Shown here: one piece after another, positions 31,353 through 41,292 of the stretch | How positions within the stretch are numbered: position 1 is the first letter of the stretch | How the letters are laid out: every line of letters starts with the position of its first letter | From: an uncultured Collinsella sp. | GTDB taxonomy: Bacteria > Actinomycetota > Coriobacteriia > Coriobacteriales > Coriobacteriaceae | DNA: 64,000 nt | Assembly (NCBI GenBank): GCA_900541745.1 | Contig: UQLA01000015.1 | Location: 1 to 64,000, forward strand | Direction: 5' to 3' | Position numbers and translations under genes: made by a program | The notes under the pieces: model-generated | Databases searched by the model: none | What the model saw: only the letters and a program-made list of their open reading frames with translations | What the model was told of the DNA's origin: nothing

Positions 31353-32135
31353 CTAGCGACCTCCGGCCAGCACCAGATCCTGCAGCGCCGAGTAGACCTC
31401 GACGCGGCGCGGATCGTCCTGCTTGTCGATGAGCAGCGCCATGGCACCGCGGATATCGCCCTTGGGCGCGCCCTCGAGCGTGTCCATAAACTCGTTTGCC
31501 AGGTCGCGGCCGTAACGGTAGCCGCTCATGGCGCGAGCCTCGCGCTCGATGGCAACGCGCAGCTTGTACGGCACGCCGGGGTGCAGGATATCGGCCTGCT
31601 CGCCGGCGGCCTCCACCGTGGTCTCGGCATGGAGCTTTTGGTCCAGCAGACCGAGCGCCATGGCAAAGCCGTAGACGGTCTGCGCGGGACTGGGCGGGCA
31701 GCCGGGGATATAGACATCGACCGGCAGAATCTTATCCGTGCCACCCCAGACGCAGTAGTTGTCGTAGAAGATGCCGCCGGTGCAGCCGCACGCGCCGTAG
31801 GACACCACAATCTTGGGATCGGGTGCGGCCTCAAAGGCGCGCAGGGCCGGCATGCGCATGGCACGCGTCACGGCGCCGGTGTACAGCAGCACATCGGCGT
31901 GACGGGGCGAAGGCACGACCTTGATGCCAAAGCGCTCGACGTCGAAGACGGGCGTGATGGAACCGAAGATCTCGATCTCGCAGCCGTTGCAGCCGCCGCA
32001 GTCGACACGGTAGACGTACACCGAGCGCTTGATCTTCTTAAGAAGGGTCGCCTTGGCCTTCTCGATGCTCTCGTCGAGCTCGATCTTGGTCGGGCGGTAC
32101 TGAAGCCGCTCGGGCAAAAGCGTGGGTTCGGCCAT
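31353..32135 (-). CDS. hyfI: hydrogenase-4 small subunit, NuoB-like
   Basis: 260 residues. It carries the proximal [4Fe-4S] cluster of the NuoB/HycG family: DCGGCNGCEIEIFG near residue 45, then GACGCTGGIF and PGCPPSP. It links the iron-sulfur chain to the [NiFe] large subunit. GGAGGAG precedes the start, 2 bases after the hyfH stop. Confidence 0.93.
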   Translation of the reverse strand: MAEPTLLPERLQYRPTKIELDESIEKAKATLLKKIKRSVYVYRVDCGGCNGCEIEIFGSITPVFDVERFGIKVVPSPRHADVLLYTGAVTRAMRMPALRAFEAAPDPKIVVSYGACGCTGGIFYDNYCVWGGTDKILPVDVYIPGCPPSPAQTVYGFAMALGLLDQKLHAETTVEAAGEQADILHPGVPYKLRVAIEREARAMSGYRYGRDLANEFMDTLEGAPKGDIRGAMALLIDKQDDPRRVEVYSALQDLVLAGGR

Positions 32136-32137
32136 GG

Positions 32138-32854
32138 TTACTCCTCCTTCGTTTCAAAATCCATGATGATGCCCTCGACCGGCGCCGGACCGGCGGGAAT
32201 CTCGGGCGCATCGGGGTTGAGCTCGCGGTCGATATACTCCGGGTTCACGCCGTGGCCGCCCAGATACTCCATGCCGGGACCCTGGGGCTCACCGGACGCA
32301 AGCGTCTCGTTGGCGGCCATGCCGCGCGCGTTGCCGGTCTTTACGGCCGAGGCGGCGCGCAGGGCGTCGAGCTCGCGCTTGCACTCCTGGCACATACCGA
32401 CGGTACGGGCGGCCTGCTCGGCCTCCATGCCGCCGGCCTTTTGCAGCAGGCGCTTGGCGTAGTCGATCTCCTTGTGCGGGGCGAACGGCTTGCCGCAGCG
32501 CGAGCAGTGCTCGAGCGTGTAGACGCTCTTGCTGGTGAGGTCGTCCTTGCTCATGACGGCCAACTCAAACTCCTCGGTGAGCTTGATGGCCTCCATGGGG
32601 CAGGCTTCCTCGCAACGGCCGCAAAAGATGCAGCGACCGTAGTCGATCGACCAGGTGATGGTATCAGCCGCAAGGTCGGTGTCCATGCGAATGGCATCGG
32701 CCGGGCACGCCACGCCGCAGGCACCGCAGGCGATGCAGAGCTCGGCATTGTGCTCGGGCTTGCCGCGCATGTCCTTGTTGGTGGGGAACGGCGCAAACGG
32801 GTACTTGACCGTCGCGTCGCCGGCCTTGGCGTTAACCTTCCAAAGCTTCAGCAT
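32138..32854 (-). CDS. hyfH: hydrogenase-4 [4Fe-4S] subunit, NuoI/HycF-like
   Basis: 238 residues. It has two [4Fe-4S] motifs, CIACGACGVACP and CIFCGRCEEACP, then a further cysteine pair region (CSRCGKPF and CQECKRE) as in HycF. It carries electrons from the HyfA-type ferredoxin toward the small subunit. The start at 32854 (MLKLWKV) follows the hyfG stop closely. The acidic, proline-rich C-terminal tail of about 55 residues has no recognised role. Confidence 0.92.
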   Translation of the reverse strand: MLKLWKVNAKAGDATVKYPFAPFPTNKDMRGKPEHNAELCIACGACGVACPADAIRMDTDLAADTITWSIDYGRCIFCGRCEEACPMEAIKLTEEFELAVMSKDDLTSKSVYTLEHCSRCGKPFAPHKEIDYAKRLLQKAGGMEAEQAARTVGMCQECKRELDALRAASAVKTGNARGMAANETLASGEPQGPGMEYLGGHGVNPEYIDRELNPDAPEIPAGPAPVEGIIMDFETKEE

Positions 32855-32855
32855 A

Positions 32856-34628
32856 TTAGAGCGCCTCCTCATCGAGCGGAGCGGCCATGGTGCCCTCGCC
32901 CGCAAGCGGCGACTTGTCGCGCCAGACGTTCTCGAACTGCTCCTTGTCAAGCACGTGGTCGCGCTTGGCGGCGACATCGGTCACCGTCACGCGGTCGGTG
33001 CAGGAGTAGCACGGGTCGAGCGAGCCGACGATCAGCGCCGCGTCGCCCACGGTGTTGCCGCGGAACATGTAGCGCAGGACCGGCCAGTTGCTGTACGTGG
33101 CGGCCTTGGCGCGCCAGCGGTAGCACTTCTGGTTATTGCCGAGCATGGCCCAGTGCACGTCCTCGCCGCGCGGCGCCTCGGTGGCGCCGATGGCGTACTT
33201 GTGCGGGGTGTACTCCCAATCCGTGGTGAGGATGGGGCCCGATGGGCAGTTCTCGAGCATGGTCTCGATCATGTCGATTGAATCGTAGACCTCCTGAATG
33301 CGAACGGCGGTACGGCCGAAGGCATCGCAGGTGTCGGCCGTGGCAGCATGCATCTTCTGGACATCCGGATCGGCGTAGCCGTCGAAGGGATGGTCAAAGC
33401 GCACGTCGCGGGCATAGCCCGAGCCACGCATGAGCGGGCCGACCGGCGAGAAGTCGCGAGCGATCTTGCGGTCCAGAATGCCGATGCCACTCGTACGCTC
33501 AATAAAGTTGGGCGTGGAGAGCAGCATGTCGACGAGTTCCTGAACCTCGGAGCGCAGCTGGTGGATGGTCGTGAGCGTGGAGAGCTTCTGCTCGGCCAAA
33601 ATGTCGCGACGCACGCCGCCGATCACGTTGAGGCCGTAGGTCTTGCGGTGACCGGAGAGCTTCTCGGCCAGGTCCATGGACTTCTCGCGGACGCGGAAGA
33701 ACTGCTGGAAGCCGGAGTCGAAGCCCGTGTAGTGCGACGCCAGGCCAATGTTGAGCAGATGCGAGTGCAGACGCTCGACCTCGAGCATGATGGCACGGAT
33801 GTACTGGGCGCGCGGCGGGACATGAATGCCCTGGGCGCGCTCGACGGCCTCGGCATAGGCCACCGAGTGGGCGCAGCCGCAGATGCCGCAGATGCGGTCG
33901 GCGAGGAACGTCACAGCGTCATAGTTCAGGCGCGTCTCGGCGACCTTCTCCATGCCGCGGTGCACATAGAACAGACGGTAGTCGGCGTCGACGATCGTCT
34001 CGCCCTCGACGAACAGGCGGAAGTGGCCGGGCTCGTCGGAGGTAATGTGCAGCGGGCCCATAGGGACGAGCGTGGTCTCCTTGCCCTTGGTGTCGGCCAA
34101 GAACTCGTAGTTTTCCATGTCGCTCGCGGGAGCGGGACGGAAGCGGTAGTCCATGGAGTCCTTGCGCAGCGGGTACAGGCCGCTGGGCCAGTCATCGGGC
34201 AGCACCAGGCGGCGACGATCGGGCAGACCCTCGGGGATCAGGCCGAACATATCGCGCAGCTCGCGCTCGCCCCACACGCAGGCGGGGACGAACGGCGTCA
34301 CGGACGGGAACGTCATCTTGGCGGGATCGACCTCGGTGCGGACGGTCACCCAGCCGGGATCCTCCCCCTCCATGGAGATGACGTAGTACACGGCGTAACG
34401 GCCGCACAGGCTGCGCTCATCGTTGCCGATGATCACGGGAATCCAGCCGTAGCGCTCGTAGTACAGGTAGTGGACGGCCTCGGGCAGCTTGTCCTGCTTG
34501 ACGGTAATCGTCAGCTGGTCCTCGCACTGCCACTCGACCTTCTCGATGCAGCCCGGAACGGCGCGGCGCAGGGCCTCGACATGGCTCTCGCAGCGACGGG
34601 CATACACCTTGTTCTCAGTTTCAATCAT
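32856..34628 (-). CDS. hyfG: hydrogenase-4 [NiFe] large subunit fused to a NuoC-like domain
   Basis: 590 residues. Residues 1-170 are the 30-kDa NuoC-like domain and the rest is the NuoD/HycE-like catalytic subunit. Nickel ligands are in RICGICGCAHS (about residue 245) and DPCYSCTDR (about residue 538). The 45 residues after the second motif are the C-terminal extension removed by HycI, so this is a working [NiFe] centre and not a Complex I relic. It reduces protons to hydrogen with electrons from formate. Confidence 0.95.
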   Translation of the reverse strand: MIETENKVYARRCESHVEALRRAVPGCIEKVEWQCEDQLTITVKQDKLPEAVHYLYYERYGWIPVIIGNDERSLCGRYAVYYVISMEGEDPGWVTVRTEVDPAKMTFPSVTPFVPACVWGERELRDMFGLIPEGLPDRRRLVLPDDWPSGLYPLRKDSMDYRFRPAPASDMENYEFLADTKGKETTLVPMGPLHITSDEPGHFRLFVEGETIVDADYRLFYVHRGMEKVAETRLNYDAVTFLADRICGICGCAHSVAYAEAVERAQGIHVPPRAQYIRAIMLEVERLHSHLLNIGLASHYTGFDSGFQQFFRVREKSMDLAEKLSGHRKTYGLNVIGGVRRDILAEQKLSTLTTIHQLRSEVQELVDMLLSTPNFIERTSGIGILDRKIARDFSPVGPLMRGSGYARDVRFDHPFDGYADPDVQKMHAATADTCDAFGRTAVRIQEVYDSIDMIETMLENCPSGPILTTDWEYTPHKYAIGATEAPRGEDVHWAMLGNNQKCYRWRAKAATYSNWPVLRYMFRGNTVGDAALIVGSLDPCYSCTDRVTVTDVAAKRDHVLDKEQFENVWRDKSPLAGEGTMAAPLDEEAL

Positions 34629-34631
34629 TCG

Positions 34632-36191
34632 TTACTCCACCTCGCTCTGAGCGGTCTCGGTACCGAACACAGCGCGGTACATCGGCGTCGCGTGAAGTTC
34701 CTCGGTGCTCTGCTCGAGCACGATGCCGGTCGCGGTCTCCACACCGTGCACGAGAGGCAGCGGGGTGGCGATGCCAAACCACAAGATCATGACAGCCAGG
34801 ATGATTTCGGGAATAAGCATGAGCGCCGGAGCCTCATGCTTGCCCATGCCCTGGGGCGCATGGCCGAATACCGACTTGAGTGCGATGCGGGTGAGCGCGG
34901 AGATGGCCACGGTAAGACCGAGGGCGACCACGACGACCAGCCACATGGGACCGGCGGTAACACCGGCGACAAAAGTCAGGAACTCGGAGATAAACATGCC
35001 AAAGGGCGGGAAGGCGCCAAGACCGAGCAGCGCCAGGACGGCGAGCGCGGCGGTTGCGGGGGCAACCTCGACGACGCCCTGGATCTTGGCCAGGCTACGC
35101 GTGCCAAAGGCGTGCTGGATGTTGCCGGACACGCAGAAGGCAAGCGTCTTGGTAAAGCCGTGGAACACGCAGTGCAGCAGGGCCGCGGCGATACCCAGCG
35201 GGCCGCCGATACCCAGGCACAGGGCGATAACACCCACGTTCTCCACAGACGAGTACGCAAAGCGGCGCTTGAGGTCGTCCTGGCGAAACATCGAAAGCGC
35301 CGCCACCAAAATGGACAGCGTGCCGACGATCAGCAGCAAAAGTTGCGGATACTCGGCGCCCACGGCCTGGATGGTAAAGCCATAGAAGCGCATGATCACG
35401 AGCATGGCGCACTTGAGCAGCACGCCCGAGAGCAGGGCCGAGACAGGGCTCGGGGCCTGGGAGTGGGCATCGGGCAGCCAAGTGTGCATGGGGAACAGGC
35501 CGGCCTTAGTGCCAAAGCCGATCACGATAAACGCAAAGGCGAGGCGCATGAGCGTCGGGTCGAACTGGTCGGCGTACGGCAGCACGCATGACAGGAATGC
35601 GGCCTCGTGGGCGTTGGGAATCACGTCGGCGGCGTTGGCGTAGATCAGCAGCGTACCGAACAAGCCAAAGGCCACGCCGGCGGTGCAGACCATCGCATAC
35701 TTCCAAGAAGCCTCGAGGGCCGTCTTGTTCTTGTAGATACCCACGAGGAACACGGTGGAAAGCGTGGTTGCCTCCACGGCGGCCCACGTGAGGATCATGT
35801 TGTTGGACAGGCACGCGAGCAGCATGGTGAACACAAACAGGCTAAACAGCGCAAAATACTGCTTGGCGCGCTCGGCGGGCATGGAGCCCTCCTCGATATC
35901 GGCCTTTACATAGGGCAGCGAGAACAGCCCCGTAAGAAAACCGATAAAGCCGATGAGCAGCACAAAGATGGCGCCCAGCGAATCGAGGTGGAACCACAGG
36001 CCAAGAGCGCTCGCGGTTTCGCCGCTCATAAGGACGTCGCCGGCCGTCATAATCGACAGCACCAGGACGGCTGCGACGGAGACCAGGTTGAGACCGGCAA
36101 ACACGTTATAGGACGTGTTCTTGGGCAAAAACGCCATGACCAGCGAGAACACCAAAGGAGTCGCGAGCAGGGCGAGAATCAACGTTTCCAT
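34632..36191 (-). CDS. hyfF: hydrogenase-4 membrane subunit, NuoN/HyfF-like
   Basis: 519 residues, polytopic, of the proton-translocating antiporter-like family. The conserved charged segments include MHTWLPDAHSQAPSPVSALLSG and the lysine in MILTWAAVEATT/KNKTALE region. It is one of three antiporter-like subunits here, with HyfB and HyfD, so the complex has the extended hydrogenase-4 membrane arm and not the short hydrogenase-3 form. GGGGG precedes the start, 3 bases after hyfE. Confidence 0.9.
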   Translation of the reverse strand: METLILALLATPLVFSLVMAFLPKNTSYNVFAGLNLVSVAAVLVLSIMTAGDVLMSGETASALGLWFHLDSLGAIFVLLIGFIGFLTGLFSLPYVKADIEEGSMPAERAKQYFALFSLFVFTMLLACLSNNMILTWAAVEATTLSTVFLVGIYKNKTALEASWKYAMVCTAGVAFGLFGTLLIYANAADVIPNAHEAAFLSCVLPYADQFDPTLMRLAFAFIVIGFGTKAGLFPMHTWLPDAHSQAPSPVSALLSGVLLKCAMLVIMRFYGFTIQAVGAEYPQLLLLIVGTLSILVAALSMFRQDDLKRRFAYSSVENVGVIALCLGIGGPLGIAAALLHCVFHGFTKTLAFCVSGNIQHAFGTRSLAKIQGVVEVAPATAALAVLALLGLGAFPPFGMFISEFLTFVAGVTAGPMWLVVVVALGLTVAISALTRIALKSVFGHAPQGMGKHEAPALMLIPEIILAVMILWFGIATPLPLVHGVETATGIVLEQSTEELHATPMYRAVFGTETAQSEVE

Positions 36192-36194
36192 GGA

Positions 36195-36848
36195 CTACCC
36201 CCTCAGCTCGGACAGGTCGCGCGCATCGAGCGAGTGGGAGTCGTCCCAAATGCGACGCACGACGATGGACATGATGATGACGGCAAAGATGGCGTCGGTG
36301 GCGATACCGATCTCGATGATCTCGGGAGCGGTGGGGGCCAAAAGCGCGAGCGTCACGTGGCTGCCGTTTTCCATAAGGCAGTATCCAAAGATCTGCTTCA
36401 TGATGTTGCGCTGCGAGATGATGCAGGTGAGGCCCACAAAGAAGTGAGCGAAGCTAATAGCGAGCGCAGGCGTTGCGACCTCGGCCGTGGGCAGGCTGAT
36501 CTGCGTCACGACGGCAAAGCAGATCGCGACCTCGACGGCGATGATGCAGATGGCCCACGCGGGCTTAAGGCCGGCCTTGAGCGATGCGTCGCTCGGCTCG
36601 CCCATCTTCTTATATGCGCGGTTAAGGATATAAGGGACCAGGACGACCTTAGTGATAAAGGCGGATCCAGCCCACATAAGCAGCTCCTGCGCACCGGTGG
36701 TGGCACCGAGCGTAGCGAGCAGTCCCACGAGCACCAGCGACTGTACCGCATACCAGCTGATGGCGTGCTTGATGTTCTTTGAGACGACCACCATGGTGGA
36801 CGTGACGATCAGAAGGCCGCCAAGGATGTTGACGATCGAATAACCCAT
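36195..36848 (-). CDS. hyfE: hydrogenase-4 membrane subunit HyfE, NuoK-like
   Basis: 217 residues with about six membrane segments, the same length as E. coli HyfE (216). The start at 36848 (MGYSIVNIL) has GGAGGTGG upstream. The C-terminal half includes a conserved glutamate in a membrane segment (APEIIEIGIATDAIF). Confidence 0.88.
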   Translation of the reverse strand: MGYSIVNILGGLLIVTSTMVVVSKNIKHAISWYAVQSLVLVGLLATLGATTGAQELLMWAGSAFITKVVLVPYILNRAYKKMGEPSDASLKAGLKPAWAICIIAVEVAICFAVVTQISLPTAEVATPALAISFAHFFVGLTCIISQRNIMKQIFGYCLMENGSHVTLALLAPTAPEIIEIGIATDAIFAVIIMSIVVRRIWDDSHSLDARDLSELRG

Positions 36849-36861
36849 GTCGTTCCACCTC

Positions 36862-38319
36862 CTAACCGATCCAGCTGGCCGAAAGCGGGCCGCTGACGAT
36901 GACCATGATGATGAGCACGATGAACACGAACGCCATCGCGCGGGGAAGCGGGGCTCCCGCAGCGACCTCGTCGCTCGGCTCGCCGGGCAGGCAATAGCCC
37001 ATCCACTTGAGGAACCAGGCGAAGGTGGCGACGGTCTCGGCGACCATGATGCACACGAGCACCAGGATCGCAACGTTGCCGGCACCCACAGAAAAGCCGC
37101 CGGCGATGATCTGGAACTTCGAGAAGAACGTGTTCATGGGCGGCACACCGGCAATGGCGAGCGCCGCGACACCAAAGCCCACGCCCGAGATCGGGTACTT
37201 CTTTACGATGCCGCGAAGCTTGGGCAGCATACGCGTGCCGAGCGTAAAGGAGAACGAACCGGCGATCAGGAAGAACAGCGTCTTGGCGAAAGCGTGGTTA
37301 AAGATGTGGCACACGGCACCGTCAAAGGCCAGCTGGCTGCCAAAGACCGAAAGGCCCAGACCAAAGAACACATAGGAGAGCTGGGCGATCGTAGAGAAAG
37401 CCAGCAGGCGCTTCATGTCCTTTTGCGGCAGGTACATAAGGAAACCAAAGAGCATGGTGACCATGGCGTCGACAATGGCGACCCAGCCCACGATCTCGGG
37501 AATCTCGCCGGCAGAGACGAGTGCACGCGCGAACACGCACACGCCGACCTTGACCATCGAGGCGCCATGCAGGTAGGCCGAAACAGGCGTCGGCGCCTCC
37601 ATGGCCGAAGGCAGCCACATGTACATGGGAACCTGTGCGGACTTGGCCCAGGCCGCAAACAGCACGAGCAAAAGGACGATAGCCTTGAGCTTGGCGTCGA
37701 GGCCAGCAATCGCGGTAATGGCGAAGGTGCCGGTGTGGGCAAACACGATGGCGGCGCCCAGATACAGGCCGAGCGCACCGATATGCGTGATGATCAGGGC
37801 CTTCATGCCGGCCTTCTTGGCCGTAGGCGTCATGTAGTAGCTAATGAGGCCCCAAGAGCACGCACCCGTGATCTCAAAGAACACGAGCTGGCCCAAAAGG
37901 GTCGAGCTGTACACGAGGCCGGCCATGGCGCCGATGAAGGTCGCGAGGTAAGCGTAGAAGCGACGACGCGGCGCGTCGGGATGCTCACGGTTGTTCTCGC
38001 TCATATAGGGAATCGAATAGATCACGACAAGCAGGCCGATACCCACAAAGGCGGGCGCGAGCAGCGTACTCATGCGATCGAAGGTGAATCCCATGACGAG
38101 GGTCTGCCCAAACGAGATCAGGGGGACCTGCGTGTCGGGCATGCCGGCGCCAGCGAAATTCGCGGCGAGGGCGATGGTGCAGACCGTCGAGACGGCAGCA
38201 CCCAAAACGCTGAACCACTTGGCGTACGGACGGGGGAACAGGGCGACGAGCACCGAGGCCACCATCGGGGCCGCGATAGCGACCAAGCCGAGAAGGGACA
38301 GACTGACTGCAAATGACAT
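36862..38319 (-). CDS. hyfD: hydrogenase-4 membrane subunit HyfD, antiporter-like
   Basis: 485 residues, 14 or so membrane segments. MYMWLPSAMEAPTPVSAYLHGASMVKVG is the proton-channel helix pair of the NuoL/M/N family. Length and position match E. coli HyfD (479). GAGAAGGGAG precedes the start. Confidence 0.9.
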   Translation of the reverse strand: MSFAVSLSLLGLVAIAAPMVASVLVALFPRPYAKWFSVLGAAVSTVCTIALAANFAGAGMPDTQVPLISFGQTLVMGFTFDRMSTLLAPAFVGIGLLVVIYSIPYMSENNREHPDAPRRRFYAYLATFIGAMAGLVYSSTLLGQLVFFEITGACSWGLISYYMTPTAKKAGMKALIITHIGALGLYLGAAIVFAHTGTFAITAIAGLDAKLKAIVLLLVLFAAWAKSAQVPMYMWLPSAMEAPTPVSAYLHGASMVKVGVCVFARALVSAGEIPEIVGWVAIVDAMVTMLFGFLMYLPQKDMKRLLAFSTIAQLSYVFFGLGLSVFGSQLAFDGAVCHIFNHAFAKTLFFLIAGSFSFTLGTRMLPKLRGIVKKYPISGVGFGVAALAIAGVPPMNTFFSKFQIIAGGFSVGAGNVAILVLVCIMVAETVATFAWFLKWMGYCLPGEPSDEVAAGAPLPRAMAFVFIVLIIMVIVSGPLSASWIG

Positions 38320-38334
38320 TGTTTCTCCCTTCTC

Positions 38335-39261
38335 CTACACGCCGACGACCACGAAGACAAACGCCAGAACGGCGATGCCCACGACGGCCCAGGTCTGATT
38401 GCCGAGCACCTTAAAACGCGAGCGCGAGCAGGAGTTCTCGATCACGCCGCACACGACAAAGTCGATAAGGCACTTAACAAGGAAGATGACTGCGCCCAGA
38501 ACGGCGGCGGCGCCCACGGTCGCGGGCTCGCCCCAGGGGACGAAGATCGCGCAGAACCAAGCGACAACCAGGACCTGTTTCATGGACATGGCGAGCTTGG
38601 CCATGGCGAGCGACGGGCCCGAAAGCTCGGCGAGCGGACCTTCCTGAAGCTCTTGCTCGGCCTCGGCCTGATCAAAGGGCAGCTTGCCGAGTTCCATGTA
38701 GCAGGCAATCGCAAAGGCGATGCCGGCAAGGATCACGGCGACCGGCGCGTCGATGGCGCCCGTCATGATGTGCTGACCCATGGTGGCGATGTCGGTGGAA
38801 CCGCACACCAGGGCGGCGGCAAACAGCGCCAGCAGCATGGACGGCTCGATGAGCACGCTCATGAGCAGCTCGCGGACGCCGCCGATACCGGCGTAGGCGT
38901 TGGACGAATCCACACCGCAGAGGGCGAAGAAGAAGCGGGCGAGCGCCAGGCTGTACATGATGGTGATGGCGTCACCAAAGACCGGGATGGGGCTTTGTGC
39001 CGTAAAGAGCGGCAGGCCCATCGCGAGCATAAAGGCGACGGCGAAGAACAGCGGCGGCATGATGCGCAGCGCAAAGCTCGCATCCTCGCTCTGGGACTCG
39101 GGGCGCGCAAAGAGCTTGGCCAGGTCGCGATAGTCCTGCATGATGCTGGGGCCGCGACGGTTGTGCATCTTGGCGCGGATCACGCGGCCGAGACCGGAGA
39201 AGAACGGTGCGACGGCCATGACGACCACACCCTGCAGAACGGCAAGTACGATGTTGTTCAT
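38335..39261 (-). CDS. hyfC: hydrogenase-4 membrane subunit HyfC, NuoH-like
   Basis: 308 residues with eight membrane segments. RAKMHNRRGPSIMQDYRDLAKLF near the N-terminus and the acidic ELGKLPFDQAEAEQEL loop are NuoH/HycD signatures. It anchors the soluble arm to the membrane arm. AAGGAGGGG lies 5 bases before the start. Confidence 0.92.
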   Translation of the reverse strand: MNNIVLAVLQGVVVMAVAPFFSGLGRVIRAKMHNRRGPSIMQDYRDLAKLFARPESQSEDASFALRIMPPLFFAVAFMLAMGLPLFTAQSPIPVFGDAITIMYSLALARFFFALCGVDSSNAYAGIGGVRELLMSVLIEPSMLLALFAAALVCGSTDIATMGQHIMTGAIDAPVAVILAGIAFAIACYMELGKLPFDQAEAEQELQEGPLAELSGPSLAMAKLAMSMKQVLVVAWFCAIFVPWGEPATVGAAAVLGAVIFLVKCLIDFVVCGVIENSCSRSRFKVLGNQTWAVVGIAVLAFVFVVVGV

Positions 39262-39273
39262 GCTCTCCCCTCC

Positions 39274-41292
39274 TTAACCCATTTTCACGGCGAGCACGAG
39301 GAACACCACGAGTGCCGCGACGATGTAGCAGATATAGATGCTGTAGTTGCCGCCCTCGAGCTTAGTCGCGAGGTCGGCGAGCTTCTCGACACCCTTATGC
39401 GGGGCATCGACGAGAACCTTGTCGGGTACGGGCTCCACAGCCTCGGCCACACCGGTGAGCTTCTGGAAGAAGTGCGCGATGGACCAGCAGACGGCCGTGC
39501 AGCGGTCGCGCAGCGTGTAGAGCGGCTGCATAAACCAGGACACCTCGGAGGCAAAGGTCGTGGCCACGACGGGCATATGCTCGTTGGGAGCATAGCCGCA
39601 TGCCCACGGCTGGGACTTCTGCACCTTGCCGACGGTCTTGAGCTTGCGATAACCGCAGGCAAGACCGACGAGCACCACGAGCGCAATAGCGATCGCGGGC
39701 GTGGAGGTGGCAGCGCCGGAGTACTGGTTCATGAGCTCCATGCCCTCGGCGGCAAACACGCCGCCGTACGGATGCATCACGGACGCGGCGACATCGACCA
39801 GCACGGGCGCGATCACGGGAGCGCCAATGCCCAGCACGACGCAGATGGCCGCGAGCAGGCCCTGCGCGAACACCATGGGGGCGGGAACCTCCTTGGCATT
39901 GGCCGCAGCCTCGGAACGGGGCGCGGAGGCAAAGGAGACGCCATAGGCCTTGACGAAGCACGTGACAGCCAGCGCGCCGGTAATGGCAAGCGCGACGGCA
40001 GCGAACACGGCCACAATCATGACGGCCTTGTCGCCCTGCATGGCGGCATTAAACAGCGACTGGTAGGTAAACCACTCGGAAACAAAGCCGTTAAAGGGCG
40101 GGATGGCCGAGATGGCAAGCGCGCCAACGAGGAAGCAGATGGCCGTTGCCGGCATACGACGGAACAGGCCGCCCATCTTCTCCATATTGCGCGTACCCGT
40201 AGAGTACAGCAGCGCACCGGCGCCCAAGAACAGCTCGCCCTTAAACATCGCGTGGTTAAACGTGTGGTAGAGGGCGGCCATCAGGGCCAGGACGGCGATG
40301 CCGACCGAGTTGAGCGCCATGGCGGCCATGGAGGCGCCGACGCCGAGCAGAATGATGCCGATGTTCTCGACGGAGTGATAGGCCAGCAGGCGCTTGATGT
40401 CATGCTCCTGCAGGGCGAAGGCCACGCCGAGGACCGACGAGATCGCACCGAAGACCATGACCATAAGGCCCCACCAGACCTGAACGCCCGAGGCGGAGAG
40501 CAGGTCGAGACCAACCTTGAGGATGCCGAAGATACCGATCTTGATCATGCCGCCGGACATGAGGGCCGACACGTTGGACGGCGCCTCGGGATGTGCCTTG
40601 GGCAGCCAGCCGTGCAGCGGGATGATACCGGCCTTGGCGCCAAAGCCAAAGAAGGCGAGCACAAAGCACACGGATGCGACAGCGGGGCTAAACTGCGTGG
40701 CGCGGAAATCCGCAAAGGCAAACGAGCCACCGGCGAAGTTGGTCATGGTGAGGAAGCTCGCCATGATGAGCACAAAGCCCACGTGCGCGATCACAAAGTA
40801 GAGCCAACCGCCATGGATGGAGTTCTCGTTCTCCTCGATCACGACCAGGAAGTACGAGGTCAGCGACATGAGCTCAAAGGCGACCAGGAACCAAAACACG
40901 TTGTCGGCGGTGATGACGAGCATCATGGACGCCACAAAGGTGTTAAAGAAGAAGCCGGCGCGGCCCTTTTTGCCCGGGTACTCATCAAAGTAGTTGAGAC
41001 CGTAGATCGAGCCGGCAAAAGCGAGCACCGAGATGAGCGCCACGAACAGGCCGGACAGCTGATTGAGCAGCAGCTGGAAATGGGCAAACGGGAAGAACAC
41101 GATGGTGTCGACCGACGTGACATCGCCCAGCACGGCCTGGATACCGGCCACAAACGAAAGCACCGCGGCGACGGCGCCGATAAGGCAGCCGGCGGTCTTG
41201 GCGGCGTTATCGGCCTTGATCAGCAGAACCGAGGCGAGCGCACCGATGCACGAGACGGCAAGCGATGCGATAAACAGCGTCATGCTATCCAT
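39274..41292 (-). CDS. hyfB: hydrogenase-4 membrane subunit HyfB, NuoL-like
   Basis: 672 residues, the same length as E. coli HyfB. The antiporter core has IPLHGWLPKAHPEAPSNVSALMSGGMIKIG and a charged helix with FELMSLTSYFLVVIEENE. A long C-terminal region (residues 500-672) follows, ending in one last membrane helix. Its start overlaps the hyfA stop by eight bases, with AAGGGAG as ribosome site. Confidence 0.92.
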   Translation of the reverse strand: MDSMTLFIASLAVSCIGALASVLLIKADNAAKTAGCLIGAVAAVLSFVAGIQAVLGDVTSVDTIVFFPFAHFQLLLNQLSGLFVALISVLAFAGSIYGLNYFDEYPGKKGRAGFFFNTFVASMMLVITADNVFWFLVAFELMSLTSYFLVVIEENENSIHGGWLYFVIAHVGFVLIMASFLTMTNFAGGSFAFADFRATQFSPAVASVCFVLAFFGFGAKAGIIPLHGWLPKAHPEAPSNVSALMSGGMIKIGIFGILKVGLDLLSASGVQVWWGLMVMVFGAISSVLGVAFALQEHDIKRLLAYHSVENIGIILLGVGASMAAMALNSVGIAVLALMAALYHTFNHAMFKGELFLGAGALLYSTGTRNMEKMGGLFRRMPATAICFLVGALAISAIPPFNGFVSEWFTYQSLFNAAMQGDKAVMIVAVFAAVALAITGALAVTCFVKAYGVSFASAPRSEAAANAKEVPAPMVFAQGLLAAICVVLGIGAPVIAPVLVDVAASVMHPYGGVFAAEGMELMNQYSGAATSTPAIAIALVVLVGLACGYRKLKTVGKVQKSQPWACGYAPNEHMPVVATTFASEVSWFMQPLYTLRDRCTAVCWSIAHFFQKLTGVAEAVEPVPDKVLVDAPHKGVEKLADLATKLEGGNYSIYICYIVAALVVFLVLAVKMG